A stretch of DNA of 64,000 nucleotides from Rhodococcus sp. IEGM 1379 (GCF_030056815.1 NZ_JASHKR010000005.1:121600-185599); one strand, 5' to 3'. Shown: positions 8,543-18,164, counted from the stretch's first letter. Notes: a model not told the origin generated them from the sequence alone. Numbers and translations are program-made.

Positions 8543-9036
8543 CGCTTACCGCCGAACGTGCCCTCGGCGATAACGGCTTCGGGGTGCAGGGGAGTGGTGA
8601 TCGACCACGTCTCCGTGAAATGGCACTGACCCATCTTCCAGACCCCGTCCTCGATCACGTAAGCGTCGTCGTATTCGCCGGTCATAAGCTTCTCAGTTCG
8701 GCGGACCGTGTCGATCTGACGAAACTTGAGAGTCCATCGTCCGCGTGCGGTTGTCTCCGAGGTCAGTTCGATATCGGCGTGCTGGCCGTGGTGCATGTCG
8801 AGGACTGCGTAGTTGCCTTCTACTTGCCGCAGGGCAACTGCCGTGAAGATATCGGCCATCGGACCAGCATCGTCGAACGCGCCGAGTCCGCCGTAGTCGA
8901 TGGATGCGCCCTGGGCGATGAAGCTGTTGCGAAACCCGACCGGGTCTTTGGCGTCGCAGGCGCGCCAGTAGCGGTACTTGAGCTTCTTGATCTCTTCGAT
9001 CTGCTCGAGTGCGTCGATGCGTTGTGCGAGATCCAA
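8539..9036 (-). CDS. SnoaL-like (NTF2 superfamily) protein
   Basis: A 165-residue protein of the SnoaL_4/NTF2-like type. It has the usual N-terminal helix with IEEIKKLKYRYWRACDAKD, then a strand with the acidic residue (ASIDYGG), and ends with FTETWSITTPL. Such domains occur as dehydratases, isomerases or dioxygenase-beta-like subunits in aromatic and steroid breakdown. I accept the TTG at 9036 as start because AAAGGA stands six bases upstream in the right place. The stop overlaps the start of the SDR gene (ATGA), so the two proteins are made together. Activity cannot be assigned; the His/Asp pair of true SnoaL enzymes is not clear. Confidence 0.72.
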   Translation of the reverse strand: MDLAQRIDALEQIEEIKKLKYRYWRACDAKDPVGFRNSFIAQGASIDYGGLGAFDDAGPMADIFTAVALRQVEGNYAVLDMHHGQHADIELTSETTARGRWTLKFRQIDTVRRTEKLMTGEYDDAYVIEDGVWKMGQCHFTETWSITTPLHPEAVIAEGTFGGKR

Positions 9037-9128
9037 CGTCGGTCCTTTTCGTCAGGGTTTCCCGTGATGTGTCGGATCGACTGTATGGTGTCTGCGGTCA
9101 CAGTTGTTGCAGAATTCCCAGTGGTCGG

Positions 9129-9764
9129 TCAGGAAACCGCGTCAGATTCAGGAGTGGTTCCGGCGGCAGCGAGCGCAATGGCGGCAGATTCGCCGAAAAC
9201 GCTGGTCCACAATTCTCCCAATGCTGGATCCTCGTCGACGTTTTCGGGCGCCTTCATCGCAAGCAGGTTGTTGATCAGCATGCCGTTGGCGATGAACAGT
9301 CGGGCCTGCTCGGCGGTGCAGCCGGTTCGATTGCGTAGAAGGGTGTAGATCTCCGACATCGCGGATCGAGAGGCGGCGGCGATATCGTCTGTGCTGGTGG
9401 CGAATCCGTGCAACATGACAAGCAGTAGATCTCGGTCGAGGACCAGCTCACCGTAAGAGGAGCCGAGTTCTGCCCAGAACTGCGGATCGCTGGGCTCGAT
9501 GCGCAGTGTGTCCAGCTTGTCGGTGAAGGTGCGGACGATCTCGCCGAGCGCGCGCGAGAACACAGCCTGGAACAGATCTGCCTTTGTTCCGAACATGCGA
9601 ACGACGTACGGCTGGGATACGCCGGCTTCCTTGGCGACGGCGTCGGTACTGGTGCCGGAATACCCACCGCGAGCGAAGGCTCGAGTTGCCGCGGCGAGGA
9701 CGAGCGCTCGCCGCGCGGGTGCGCTCATCCTGCGTTTGGGCTGCTGGAGTTCTTCGCTCGACAT
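9129..9764 (-). CDS. TetR-family regulator of the adjacent MFS exporter
   Basis: A 211-residue TetR regulator. The helix-turn-helix occupies residues ~16-62 with the recognition part STDAVAKEAGVSQPYVVRMF and the usual FGTKADLF after it. The C-terminal ligand domain is helical with no special motif. It is divergent from the DHA2-type MFS gene at 9838, and the 73 bp between them hold a 30-bp dyad. The classical arrangement is a local repressor released by a substrate of the pump. It may also affect the downstream NTF2/SDR operon, 92 bp away. Confidence 0.88.
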   Translation of the reverse strand: MSSEELQQPKRRMSAPARRALVLAAATRAFARGGYSGTSTDAVAKEAGVSQPYVVRMFGTKADLFQAVFSRALGEIVRTFTDKLDTLRIEPSDPQFWAELGSSYGELVLDRDLLLVMLHGFATSTDDIAAASRSAMSEIYTLLRNRTGCTAEQARLFIANGMLINNLLAMKAPENVDEDPALGELWTSVFGESAAIALAAAGTTPESDAVS

Positions 9765-9780
9765 ATTGACAGGTTATCAG

Positions 9781-9810
9781 TTGATGCCTTAACGTCGATT
9801 AAGTAATCAA
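9781..9810. promoter_or_regulatory. 30-bp dyad, candidate TetR operator
   Basis: TTGAT at 9781-9785 and ATCAA at 9806-9810 form exact outer arms, and inner CTTA/TAAG arms are symmetric about the same centre. It lies between the divergent tetR and MFS genes, where a repressor could block both promoters. Site use is inferred from symmetry and position. Confidence 0.55.
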
Positions 9811-9837
9811 TCGATGCCTAAAGGCGAGGAAAATGCG

Positions 9838-11259
9838 ATGACTGTTTTGGCGAATGCCGACGCCGGGGCAACCCCCGGGTCGAAAGCGCATGGCCGACGA
9901 ACTGTGCCGGTCGCGATAGCGATCCTCGCGGCCTCGCTCCCGATGTTCATGGCCACTCTCGACAATCTTGTGATGACCAGCGCATTGCCGGTGATCGAGA
10001 AGGATCTGAACGCATCCGTCGGCCAGTTGCAATGGTTTATGAATGCCTACACTCTCGCCTTTGCGACGCTGATGCTGTCGGCGACGACGCTCGGAGACCG
10101 CTGGGGTAGGCGACGCATGTTCGTGGGCGGGATCGGATTGTTCACGGCAGCATCGATCGCTTCTGCATTGTCGACATCGGCTGGTCTGTTGATTGCAGCA
10201 CGAGCCGTTCAAGGGGTCGGTGCTGCTGCGATCATGCCGCTCTCACTGACGCTGCTCGTGGCGGCAGTTCCGGAAGCTAGGCGCGCCATGGCAATCGGCG
10301 TGTGGGGTGGCGTATCGGGGCTCGGAATCGCCCTGGGGCCAGTGGTGGGAGGCGCTGTGGTCGACGGGTTCTCATGGCAAGGAATCTTCTGGATCAACGT
10401 GCCGGTGGCAATCGTCGCAGTCCCCCTCGCAATGTATGCATTGTGCGAATCGACCGGGCGCACACAACCTTTGGATCTACCCGGAGTTGTACTCGCCGGC
10501 CTGGGAGTGTTCCTGGCAGTCTGGGGCATCGTTCACGGCAACGACGACGGCTGGAGTTCTTTCGGAGTTGTTGCCTCGCTGGTGGGTTCAGCTGTTGCCT
10601 TGGCGCTGTTCGTCCTCCGTGAACAGAAGACTCCGTATCCGGTGATGCCGTTGCGGTTGTTCCGCTCGCGCAGTTTTTCAATGGCGAACGTGATCGGGTT
10701 GACCTTCTCGATCGGTATCTTCGGTGCGGTGTTCCTACTCTCGCAATACCTTCAAATCGCCATGGGTTTCAGCCCTTTCGAAGCAGGGCTGCGGACGCTC
10801 CCGTGGACGGCGGCACCGATGATCTTCGCTCCGCTGGCCGGACTGCTCGCGCCGAAGCTAGGTCTGCGTTCCTTGCTGCTCGCCGGTCTCAGTCTGCAAG
10901 CCGGCGCCTTGTTCTGGTTGGCCGCACTCATCGAGCCTGGCGTCACCTACGGTTCGATGGTCCCGGCACTTCTCATCGCCGGCGTCGGGATGGGCCTGAC
11001 CTTCGCGCCGAATGCGACCGCAGTCCTTGCAGACATGGACGGGCCGGATCACGGTACGGCCAGTTCGACCAACGCGACGCTTCGCGAGATCGGCGTTGCG
11101 CTGGGAATCGCGATACTGACAGCCGTCTTCCTGGCGGCCGGTGGCGCGTTGACCCCGATCGGTTACGGCGAAGCACTCACTCCCGCCCTGCGGGTGGGTG
11201 GATGCTTTGTGCTGGTCGCGCTGGTCGCTGCGTGGTTTGTGCCGACCAAGAGGTGGTAA
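9838..11259 (+). CDS. MFS drug:H+ antiporter, DHA2 (14-TM) family
   Basis: A 473-residue exporter with about 14 hydrophobic segments. Motif A of the MFS is seen as LGDRWGRRRMF, motif C (antiporter motif) lies in GVSGLGIALGPVVGGAVV, and the first segment carries the MATLDNLVMTSALPVIEKDL pattern of EmrB/QacA-type pumps, usually written LDxTIVNVALP. It would expel lipophilic or cationic drugs with proton exchange. I choose the ATG at 9838, which follows an AGGCGAGGA ribosome site, over the ATG at 9814 that precedes this site. It is divergent from tetR. The substrate is not predictable. Confidence 0.9.
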   Translation: MTVLANADAGATPGSKAHGRRTVPVAIAILAASLPMFMATLDNLVMTSALPVIEKDLNASVGQLQWFMNAYTLAFATLMLSATTLGDRWGRRRMFVGGIGLFTAASIASALSTSAGLLIAARAVQGVGAAAIMPLSLTLLVAAVPEARRAMAIGVWGGVSGLGIALGPVVGGAVVDGFSWQGIFWINVPVAIVAVPLAMYALCESTGRTQPLDLPGVVLAGLGVFLAVWGIVHGNDDGWSSFGVVASLVGSAVALALFVLREQKTPYPVMPLRLFRSRSFSMANVIGLTFSIGIFGAVFLLSQYLQIAMGFSPFEAGLRTLPWTAAPMIFAPLAGLLAPKLGLRSLLLAGLSLQAGALFWLAALIEPGVTYGSMVPALLIAGVGMGLTFAPNATAVLADMDGPDHGTASSTNATLREIGVALGIAILTAVFLAAGGALTPIGYGEALTPALRVGGCFVLVALVAAWFVPTKRW

Positions 11260-11279
11260 GCCGCCGGAACTCCCGGCAG

Positions 11280-11735
11280 CTATGCCCCCGGAACCCCGGG
11301 GAATGCCGTTGTCACCGGAGTTGTCCCCAAAGCTGAACGCCACCCGGCCCCGCGAATGGAAGCGTCGGTAAGCGCGTCGACCCCGAATGTCCGCAGTTCG
11401 TCGGCATCAACCTGTTCGATGAACGCGCGATAGGTGATCGCTGTGTCTGCTTCGATCTGCGCTGCCAACTGAGCCGCGGTGATGGCATCGGTGACCGGGA
11501 ACGGAATCGCGTAGGCCGCGGCGGCAATCGGGGGAGTGAGTCCGGCCTCGGTTGCCATCGCAGTCAGAGAATCACGCCGCGCGCGGTGAGTGGCCGTATG
11601 AACGGCGACCTCGTTGACGCGCGCCGGATTGGAAAATGCTGCGACGACGCCATAGGCGAAGATCGCGGCATTCTCGGATTCGATTGCTGCGAGCACGGCG
11701 TCGTCGCCGGCTTTCGATCTACGAATGATGCTCAT
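11280..11735 (-). CDS. DUF4439 ferritin-like protein
   Basis: A 151-residue, alanine-rich helical protein of the DUF4439 family, which has a ferritin-like four-helix pattern. The recurring signs are AAIESENAAIFAYGVV near the N-terminus, HTATHRARRD in the second helix, and the late DTAITYRAFIEQ. Two Glu/His positions recall a diiron site, but this is not proven. The M. tuberculosis gene between proS and rimP (Rv2844) is an alanine-rich protein in the same place. The ATG overlaps the stop of the upstream lipoprotein gene (ATGA), so they are translated as a pair. Function unknown. Confidence 0.75.
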   Translation of the reverse strand: MSIIRRSKAGDDAVLAAIESENAAIFAYGVVAAFSNPARVNEVAVHTATHRARRDSLTAMATEAGLTPPIAAAAYAIPFPVTDAITAAQLAAQIEADTAITYRAFIEQVDADELRTFGVDALTDASIRGAGWRSALGTTPVTTAFPGVPGA

Positions 11736-12232
11736 GGCAGCAACACCGCAACCTGCGTCGCACAGGAGGCGCTGACCGAACCCAGCAAGCCTGCGCGGTA
11801 ACCCGATACGGTGCGCGCGAGATCACCGGCGCTGCGTGCCGATTCTGTCAAGGTTGTGCGTAAGGCATCGACCCCGGTCGGAGGCGGCGCCACAGTCGAC
11901 GAAGAGGGTGACGTAGTAGTGCTGGGAGTTGTTCCGGCAGCCCGGGCAATTTCGGCGTCCAAGGCGTCTGCGTGGGACTTACGCTCCGCGCTGATCGTGG
12001 TGAGTACAGAAACTCGTTCCGGTGCCAACGCGATTGCAGACGAGGCTGCGGCCGCGTCGGCCCGTGCGCGGTCGGCTTGCGTGATCAGTTGGTCTACTTC
12101 GGCAGCAGTTTTTGCGGTGCCGTTGTCACTGCAGGCAGTGGCGGCGACGGCGACGGCGCCGATTGATGCCGCGCCTGCGATCTTCATCGCACTCCGACGG
12201 GAGTGCGGGGTGGTGGATAAGGACGTCAGCAC
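11732..12232 (-). CDS. Putative (Tat-)exported lipoprotein
   Basis: A ~166-residue protein with an N-terminal signal: SRRSAMKIAG, then an Ala/Val hydrophobic core ending in AVAATAC, which fits a lipobox with lipidated Cys. The twin arginine suggests Tat export, but the match is loose. The mature part is Ala/Thr/Ser-rich and helical, with a TTSPSSSTVAPPPTG linker. I place the start at the GTG at 12232; a longer in-frame version to 12406 adds 58 residues that look non-coding. It overlaps the DUF4439 gene by four bases. It likely forms an envelope pair with that protein; M. tuberculosis has an alanine-rich membrane gene (Rv2843) at this spot. Confidence 0.6.
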   Translation of the reverse strand: MLTSLSTTPHSRRSAMKIAGAASIGAVAVAATACSDNGTAKTAAEVDQLITQADRARADAAAASSAIALAPERVSVLTTISAERKSHADALDAEIARAAGTTPSTTTSPSSSTVAPPPTGVDALRTTLTESARSAGDLARTVSGYRAGLLGSVSASCATQVAVLLP

Positions 12233-12448
12233 TCGTCCATGGTGCCAGGTAGGGCGTGATTCGTTCGAATCCGGCGATCGTGTTCGAGTGTGATGTGTAA
12301 CCGGTCGGCCTGGTCGCAGTGTCGTCATCGCGTGGTCGCAGTGGCCTCGATTGGGCGGTACTCTTGGATGCTTGGCCGAGAACGTGGGCAATTGTGGTCT
12401 CGCCATGCCCGTAGTGGGGTACTCATGGACACCGAGCTTTTAAGCACA

Positions 12449-12535
12449 CCGAGTCGACGAAGTCGACGACATTTGAGCCGAGTCGACGAAGTCGACGACA
12501 TTTGAACCGAGTCGACTTGGTCGACGACAACTGAA
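12449..12535 (+). repeat. Three tandem 29-bp hairpin units in the rimP operon leader
   Basis: Copies at 12449-12477, 12478-12506 and 12507-12535. The first two differ only at the last base; the third changes GAA to TTG in the loop and a few bases near its end. Each copy holds GTCGAC-NNN-GTCGAC, so each can fold into a small hairpin. They end 16 bp before the rimP ATG. The rest of the 319-bp gap (12233-12551) holds two 11-bp direct repeats (12311-12321, 12333-12343), presumably the operon promoter, and a possible 26-codon ORF from the ATG at 12425 that reads through the first two units. No gene is convincing there. Confidence 0.85.
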
Positions 12536-12551
12536 ACGAGGAGTTCGCGAG

Positions 12552-13172
12552 ATGCCGGTGCCATCCAAGGACAGGGTTATCGAGCTGGTCTCCGAACTCG
12601 TGCAGGGCCAGGGCTACGACGTCGAGGATGTCGTAGTCACTCAAGCGGGCAAGCACAGTGCAGTTCGCATCATGGTCGACAGTGATGCCGGGATCGAGCT
12701 CGATGCGGCGGCTGACATCAGTCAGCTCGTGTCCGATCTGTTCGACAGCCTCGAGGAGATCGGCGAAACGCCGTACACACTTGAAGTCACCTCACCCGGA
12801 ATCGATCGTCCGTTGACGTTGGGACGCCATTGGCGTCGGGCGCGCGGACGTAAGGCTCGGATCGACCTCGCCGACGAAACTGTTGTCGGCCGTATCGGGC
12901 TGCTCGGTGAAGATTCGGTTGCGGTCGTGTTGAACAGTCGGGGCCGCTTCACTGTCCGTGAGATTCCCCTCGCCGATGTACAGAAAGCTGTTGTCCAGGT
13001 CGAGTTTTCGAAGCCTGGTGAGCAGGAGCTCGAGTTGGCCGGTGGAATCCTGGAGGGGCGTGCTGTTCCTTCGGATGTGAACGCGGATGTAGACGAGACC
13101 GACGATTCCCACGTGGTCGGTTCAGAAGAAGACGACGAAGACGTAGAAAACGAAGAAGGGTTCGACAAGTGA
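12552..13172 (+). CDS. rimP: Ribosome maturation factor RimP
   Basis: A 206-residue RimP (YhbC/DUF150), needed for 30S subunit maturation. The N-terminal domain reads [19 protein letters not shown] and contains the conserved [10 protein letters not shown] and [14 protein letters not shown], the family signature joining both domains. The C-terminal domain is SH3-like. The last ~40 residues are a very acidic tail ([15 protein letters not shown]) longer than in many homologues. The ATG at 12552 has a GAGGAG site 9 bp upstream. It is the first gene of the nusA/infB operon and its stop overlaps the nusA GTG (GTGA). Confidence 0.95.
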   Translation: MPVPSKDRVIELVSELVQGQGYDVEDVVVTQAGKHSAVRIMVDSDAGIELDAAADISQLVSDLFDSLEEIGETPYTLEVTSPGIDRPLTLGRHWRRARGRKARIDLADETVVGRIGLLGEDSVAVVLNSRGRFTVREIPLADVQKAVVQVEFSKPGEQELELAGGILEGRAVPSDVNADVDETDDSHVVGSEEDDEDVENEEGFDK

Positions 13173-14200
13173 ATATCGACATTGCAGCGTTGCGGGCGAT
13201 CGAGGCCGAAAAGGGCGTCCCGATCGAAACGGTGATCGCCACGATCCAGACCGCGCTGCTGACGGCGTACCGGCATACCGAGGGCCACAAACAGAACGCT
13301 CGGATCGACGTCAACGTCAAGACCGGATCGGTGCGAGTCATGGCGCACGACACCGATTCCGACGGACGCATGATCGGTGAGGAATGGGACGACACCCCGG
13401 AGGGATTCGGCAGGATCGCGGCTACCACTGCGCGTCAGGTCATCCTCCAGCGTCTGCGTGACGCCGAGCATGAGCGCAGCTTCGGCGAATACGCCACGCA
13501 CGAGGGCGAAATTGTCGGTGGCGTCATTCAGCGTGACACTCGGGCGAATTCGCGCGGCATGGTCGTCGTTCGCATCGGTAGCGACGCGCACGGCACCGAA
13601 GGTCTACTGCCGCCCGCCGAGCAGGTTCCGGGCGAGAGCTACGAGCACGGCGAGCGCATCAAGTGCTACGTGGTCGGTGTAGCACGAGGCCAGCGCGGCC
13701 CGCAGATCACGCTCTCACGTACGCACCCGAACCTCGTTCGGAAGCTGTTCGCACTCGAGGTGCCCGAAATTGCCGACGGCAGTGTTGAGATCATCAACGT
13801 CGCTCGCGAGGCGGGTCACCGCTCGAAGATTGCGGTTGCCTCACGAATTCACGGACTCAACGCGAAGGGCGCGTGCATCGGACCGATGGGCCAGCGTGTG
13901 CGCAACGTCATGAGCGAACTCGCGGGTGAAAAGATCGACATCATCGACTTCGACGAGGATCCTGCGACGTTTGTGGGCAATGCCCTCTCGCCGTCGAAAG
14001 TGGTCTCTGTCACTGTCGTCGATCCGGATGCTCGTGCAGCCCGCGTTATCGTGCCTGATTTTCAGCTCTCGCTGGCTATCGGCAAGGAGGGCCAAAATGC
14101 CCGCCTTGCTGCACGGTTGACCGGCTGGCGCATCGATATCCGTAGTGATGCCGCACCGGTCGACGAGGGGTCGGAACGCTCCGGCGCGTCCAACGGATAA
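13169..14200 (+). CDS. nusA: Transcription termination/antitermination factor NusA
   Basis: A 343-residue NusA. The order is an N-terminal RNA-polymerase-binding domain ([19 protein letters not shown]), then an S1 domain ([14 protein letters not shown]), then two KH domains with the GPMGQRVR and [17 protein letters not shown] loops. It binds RNA polymerase and nascent RNA, modulating pausing and rRNA antitermination. It lacks the C-terminal acidic repeats of the enterobacterial protein, as is usual in Actinobacteria. The GTG start at 13169 overlaps the rimP stop. Confidence 0.97.
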   Translation: MNIDIAALRAIEAEKGVPIETVIATIQTALLTAYRHTEGHKQNARIDVNVKTGSVRVMAHDTDSDGRMIGEEWDDTPEGFGRIAATTARQVILQRLRDAEHERSFGEYATHEGEIVGGVIQRDTRANSRGMVVVRIGSDAHGTEGLLPPAEQVPGESYEHGERIKCYVVGVARGQRGPQITLSRTHPNLVRKLFALEVPEIADGSVEIINVAREAGHRSKIAVASRIHGLNAKGACIGPMGQRVRNVMSELAGEKIDIIDFDEDPATFVGNALSPSKVVSVTVVDPDARAARVIVPDFQLSLAIGKEGQNARLAARLTGWRIDIRSDAAPVDEGSERSGASNG

Positions 14201-14244
14201 CGGTGGAATGCAGTGTTCGAGACGGTTCGACGGTAGAGTGGACG

Positions 14245-14595
14245 ATGGTTCGACGTGAGTCCTCGGATTCTGCGCGCGTGAGGCCCGGTTCGCCGGTCCG
14301 GACATGCGTGGGATGCAGGGAACAAGGGTCGGCTGCCGATCTGTTGAGGGTCGTGGTTGGTGAGCTGGGGCCGGAGGGTTCCTTGCTCGTCCCCGACGTA
14401 TTGCGACGGCTTCCCGGTCGAGGTGCTTGGCTGCACCTCGATGCGAGTTGTCTGAGCCTGGCAGAGCGGCGCCGAGCATTCAGCAGAGCACTGCGAGTGT
14501 CCGGAAATCTGGACACGTCCGCTGTCGACCAACTGGTCGACGCAGTTCACACAAAAGCAGTACCTCTCGAGAAGAACAGGCACAAGCACTCATGA
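14245..14595 (+). CDS. ylxR: YlxR family RNA-binding protein (DUF448)
   Basis: A 116-residue YlxR/DUF448 protein. The signature PVRTCVGCREQGSAADLLRV is near the N-terminus, and GRGAWLHLDASCLSLA is the usual second motif. Family members bind RNA or nucleoid, and the gene lies between nusA and infB in most Gram-positive bacteria. I choose the ATG at 14245; an in-frame GTG at 14203, two bases after the nusA stop, would add 14 residues and cannot be excluded. Its exact function is open. Confidence 0.88.
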   Translation: MVRRESSDSARVRPGSPVRTCVGCREQGSAADLLRVVVGELGPEGSLLVPDVLRRLPGRGAWLHLDASCLSLAERRRAFSRALRVSGNLDTSAVDQLVDAVHTKAVPLEKNRHKHS

Positions 14596-14703
14596 GCACA
14601 CCGTGAAGCACCAACGATGAACGTCCATCGGCTATAACCCGAGGTCGTGTGGGACCCACATCTGTGGGAAGCCTCCTGCTCGACCTCATCAGTGAGGAGA
14701 GCA

Positions 14704-17700
14704 GTGGCAGGCAAGGCCCGCGTACACGAGTTGGCTAAAGAACTCGGTGTCACCAGCAAGGAACTACTCGCAACGCTCAAAGAGCAGGGCGAGTTCGTGA
14801 AGTCTGCGTCATCCACAGTGGAGGCGCCCGTCGCCCGTCGTCTGCGGGAGTCATTCCCGTCTGCCGCAGGCGCAGAAACCAAGTCCGAGTCCGGCGATGC
14901 AGCGGCAAAGCCCGCGGCAAAGCCCGGTACTCCGGCACCGTCTGCGGCAAAGCCCGGCGCACCGCGCCCGGGTCAGCGTCCCGGCCCCAAGCCGGCCGCA
15001 CCCGCTCCGGCTGTTCCCGAGGCTCCGGCAGCACCTGTTGCTCCCGCAGCTCCGGCCGCACCCGCTCCGGTTGCACCCGCTCCGGTTGCACCCGCAGCTC
15101 GGGCTGTCGCATCGCCGGCAGTGCCTACACCTACGTTCAACGCACCGAAGCCCGGTCGTCCGGCTCCGGCTGCTCCCGCAGCTCCGGCTCCGGCAGCACC
15201 CGCAGCTCCGGCACCGGCTGCACCCGCAGCAGCAGCTCCGGCCGCACCGTCGACCGGCGCAAAGCCCGGTGGACCGCGTCCGATGCCCAAGGCTCCGCGC
15301 GTCGGCAACAACCCGTACTCCTCGGCTCCGACCGAGCGTCCGGCTCCTCGTCCGGCTCCCGGCGCACCGCGTCCGGCACCGGGTCAGGGCGGTCCTCGTC
15401 CGGCTCCCGGTCAGGGCGGACCTCGTCCGACTCAGGGCCAGGGCCAGGGCCAGGGCGGATCTCGTCCGGCACCAGGTCAGGGCGGTCCTCGTCCGGCTCC
15501 CGGCCAGGGTGGACCCCGTCCGCCCGCAGGTCAGGGTGGACCCCGTCCTAGCCCCGGCTCCATGCCTCCTCGCCCGAACCCGGGTGCAATGCCTGCTCGT
15601 TCCGCTCGTCCCGCGCCCGGTGGCGGCGGACGTCCGGGTCGTCCCGGTGGCGCTCCCGGCGGTCGTCCCGGTGGTGGCGGTGGCGGTGGCGGTGGATACC
15701 GCGGTGGCGGCGCTCCCGGCGCCGGCGCCGGTGCAGGTGCTCCCGGTGGAGCAGCTCCCGCAGGTGGTTTCCGCGGTCGTCCCGGTGGCGGTGGCCGTCC
15801 CGGTCAGCGCGGCGCAGCAGCAGGTGCGTTCGGTCGTCCCGGCGGAGCAGTTCGTCGTGGACGTAAGTCGAAGCGGGCCAAGCGCGCCGAGTACGAGAGC
15901 ATGCAGGCTCCCGCAGTCGGTGGCGTCAGGCTGCCTCGCGGCAACGGCGAGACCATCCGTCTCGCTCGCGGCGCATCGCTGTCCGACTTTGCCGACAAGA
16001 TCGATGCGAACCCCGCAGCGCTCGTGCAGGCACTGTTCAACCTCGGCGAGATGGTCACGGCAACTCAGTCGGTAAACGACGAGACGCTGGAGCTTCTCGG
16101 TGGCGAAATGAACTACGTCGTTCAGGTCGTCAGCCCTGAGGACGAAGATCGTGAACTGCTCGAACACTTCGACCTCACCTACGGCGAGGACGCCGGCGGA
16201 GAAGACGACCTCGACGCCCGTCCGCCTGTGGTCACCGTCATGGGCCACGTCGACCACGGTAAGACCCGTCTGCTCGACGTGATCCGTAAGGCCAACGTCC
16301 GTGAGGGCGAAGCCGGCGGCATCACGCAGCACATCGGTGCCTACCAGGTGCTCACCGAGCTCGAAGGCAACGAGCGTCTCGTGACGTTCATCGATACACC
16401 GGGTCACGAGGCCTTCACAGCTATGCGTGCTCGTGGTGCCAAGGCCACCGACCTCGCGATTCTTGTTGTCGCAGCCGACGACGGCGTGATGCCGCAGACG
16501 GTGGAAGCGATCAACCACGCCCAGGCGGCCGACGTGCCGATCGTGGTCGCGGTGAACAAGATCGACAAGGAAGGCGCGAACCCGGACAAGATCCGTCAGC
16601 AGCTGACCGAATACGGACTGGTTGCCGAGGAATACGGCGGAGACACCATGTTCGTCGACATCTCGGCGAAGCAGGGTCTGAACATCGACCAGCTTCTCGA
16701 AGCTGTTCTGTTGACAGCGGATGCTTCCTTGGATCTGCGCGCTAACCCGGACATGGACGCACAGGGTGTTGCCATCGAGGCGCACCTGGACCGTGGCCGT
16801 GGTCCCGTTGCTACCGTGCTCATCCAGCGCGGAACGCTGCGGGTCGGCGACTCCATCGTTGCCGGCGATTCCTACGGCCGCGTCCGGCGCATGGTCGACG
16901 AGCACGGCGAGGACGTCCACGAGGCAACGCCTTCGCGTCCCGTTCAGGTCATCGGCTTCACGTCGGTTCCCGGCGCAGGCGACAACCTGCTCGTGGTCGA
17001 CGACGACCGTACTGCCCGTCAGATCGCTGACCGTCGTAATGCGCGCAAGCGCAATGCGTTGGCAGCGAAGAGTCGCAAGCGCATCAGCTTGGACGATCTC
17101 GATGCAGCTCTGAAGGAACATTCGCAGCTGAACTTGATCCTCAAGGGCGACAACTCGGGAACCGTCGAGGCTCTCGAAGAGGCATTGCTGGCAATCCCGA
17201 TCGACGACGAGGTGCAGTTGCGCGTCATCGACCGTGGTGTCGGTGGCGTCACGGAGACCAACGTCAACCTGGCAGCGGCTTCCAACGCGATCATCATCGG
17301 CTTCAACGTCCGTGCCGAAGGCAAGGCGACCGAGCTGGCGAACCGCGAGGGCGTCGACATCCGGTACTACTCGGTGATCTACCAGGCCATCGACGAGGTC
17401 GAGAAGGCACTCAAGGGTCTGCTCAAGCCGGTCTACGAAGAGGTCGAGCTGGGCAAGGCGGAGATCCGTGCGATGTTCCGTTCGTCCAAGATCGGCAACA
17501 TTGCCGGTTGCTTGGTCACGTCGGGTTCCATCCGTCGCAACGCCAAGGCACGTCTCATCCGCGACAGCATGGTTGTCGCCGAGACGGTCACCATCTCCTC
17601 GCTCAAGCGGGAGAAGGAAGACGTCACCGAGGTTCGCGAAGGCTATGAATGTGGTTTGACCGTCACCTACTCCGATATCAAGATCGGTGACGTTCTCGAG

Positions 17701-17733
17701 TGCTACGAGCTTCGTGAGAAGCCGCGCGACTGA
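14704..17733 (+). CDS. infB: Translation initiation factor IF-2
   Basis: A 1009-residue IF-2, the GTPase that brings fMet-tRNA to the 30S subunit. An IF2_N domain lies at the start ([18 protein letters not shown]). Residues ~67-395 are a low-complexity Ala/Pro then Gly/Arg/Pro region with many GQGGPRP units. A second IF2_N follows, then the G domain with GHVDHGKT (about residue 513), [12 protein letters not shown] and SAK. Domains II, III and C2 follow. The GTG at 14704 is chosen because GAGGAG stands just upstream and homologues begin with AGKARVHEL; an in-frame GTG at 14647 lies in non-coding-looking sequence. A perfect 16-bp hairpin follows the gene. Confidence 0.97.
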   Translation: MAGKARVHELAKELGVTSKELLATLKEQGEFVKSASSTVEAPVARRLRESFPSAAGAETKSESGDAAAKPAAKPGTPAPSAAKPGAPRPGQRPGPKPAAPAPAVPEAPAAPVAPAAPAAPAPVAPAPVAPAARAVASPAVPTPTFNAPKPGRPAPAAPAAPAPAAPAAPAPAAPAAAAPAAPSTGAKPGGPRPMPKAPRVGNNPYSSAPTERPAPRPAPGAPRPAPGQGGPRPAPGQGGPRPTQGQGQGQGGSRPAPGQGGPRPAPGQGGPRPPAGQGGPRPSPGSMPPRPNPGAMPARSARPAPGGGGRPGRPGGAPGGRPGGGGGGGGGYRGGGAPGAGAGAGAPGGAAPAGGFRGRPGGGGRPGQRGAAAGAFGRPGGAVRRGRKSKRAKRAEYESMQAPAVGGVRLPRGNGETIRLARGASLSDFADKIDANPAALVQALFNLGEMVTATQSVNDETLELLGGEMNYVVQVVSPEDEDRELLEHFDLTYGEDAGGEDDLDARPPVVTVMGHVDHGKTRLLDVIRKANVREGEAGGITQHIGAYQVLTELEGNERLVTFIDTPGHEAFTAMRARGAKATDLAILVVAADDGVMPQTVEAINHAQAADVPIVVAVNKIDKEGANPDKIRQQLTEYGLVAEEYGGDTMFVDISAKQGLNIDQLLEAVLLTADASLDLRANPDMDAQGVAIEAHLDRGRGPVATVLIQRGTLRVGDSIVAGDSYGRVRRMVDEHGEDVHEATPSRPVQVIGFTSVPGAGDNLLVVDDDRTARQIADRRNARKRNALAAKSRKRISLDDLDAALKEHSQLNLILKGDNSGTVEALEEALLAIPIDDEVQLRVIDRGVGGVTETNVNLAAASNAIIIGFNVRAEGKATELANREGVDIRYYSVIYQAIDEVEKALKGLLKPVYEEVELGKAEIRAMFRSSKIGNIAGCLVTSGSIRRNAKARLIRDSMVVAETVTISSLKREKEDVTEVREGYECGLTVTYSDIKIGDVLECYELREKPRD

Positions 17734-17777
17734 TAGTCGCCACGAGCGCTGGGGGCGCTCGTGAGTACTGACTGACT

Positions 17778-17816
17778 GGACCCTCCCGGACATTGACAAA
17801 ATGTCCGGGAGGGTCC
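17778..17816 (+). terminator. Hairpin terminator after infB
   Basis: A 16-bp perfect stem (17778-17793 with 17801-17816) around a 7-nt loop lies 45 bp after the infB stop. No T-run follows, so it is of the actinobacterial I-shaped kind. The next gene may thus have its own promoter or depend on read-through. Confidence 0.7.
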
Positions 17817-17873
17817 ATTCGGCTATTTCTGGGCTGGTGGCAGTAGAGTTTCTCGGGTATTTCGAGGGGGAAA

Positions 17874-18164
17874 ATGTTTGTAGGAGCATTGGAGTGCGAC
17901 ATCCTTTTCGGAGATGTCCACTCACTCAAGGAAAAGCGTTCGCTGGTGTCGCCGATACTGACGGAACTGCGTCGTTTCGGCGTCAGCGCTGCCGAAGCCG
18001 GTGAGCAGGGACGGTTTCGTCGGGCTCTGGTCGGGGTCGCGGCTGTCAGTTCGTCGGTCGATCACCTGCACGATGTCCTCGATCATTGCGAGCGTGCGGT
18101 GGCCGCGCGCCCAGAGATGCAACTCCTTGCGGTGCGACGACGAATATTCGGTCCCGAGGACTGA
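17874..18164 (+). CDS. ylxP: YlxP family protein (DUF503)
   Basis: A 96-residue DUF503 protein. The family start FVGALECDILFGDVHSLKEK is clear, as are the GRFRRALVGVAAV and VDHLHDVLDHCERAV segments. YlxP-type proteins stand between infB and rbfA in many Gram-positive genomes and are thought to take part in ribosome biology, but the biochemical role is not settled. The ATG at 17874 follows a GAGGGGGAAA ribosome site. A strong hairpin separates it from infB, and rbfA follows after 117 bp. Confidence 0.9.
   Translation: MFVGALECDILFGDVHSLKEKRSLVSPILTELRRFGVSAAEAGEQGRFRRALVGVAAVSSSVDHLHDVLDHCERAVAARPEMQLLAVRRRIFGPED

Noticed and set aside
11732..12406. Longer form of the lipoprotein from 12406
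   Set aside because: The additional residues are Pro/Arg/His-rich and would bury the signal peptide.
12449..12535. Possible CRISPR array (29-bp repeats)
   Set aside because: The repeats are directly adjacent, with no spacers, only three copies and no cas genes.
14851..17925. Very long minus-strand open frame (about 1024 codons) opposite infB
   Set aside because: Low-complexity Cys/Arg/Ser/Thr-rich product created by the GC-rich repeat region and codon bias of infB; no start signal or family.
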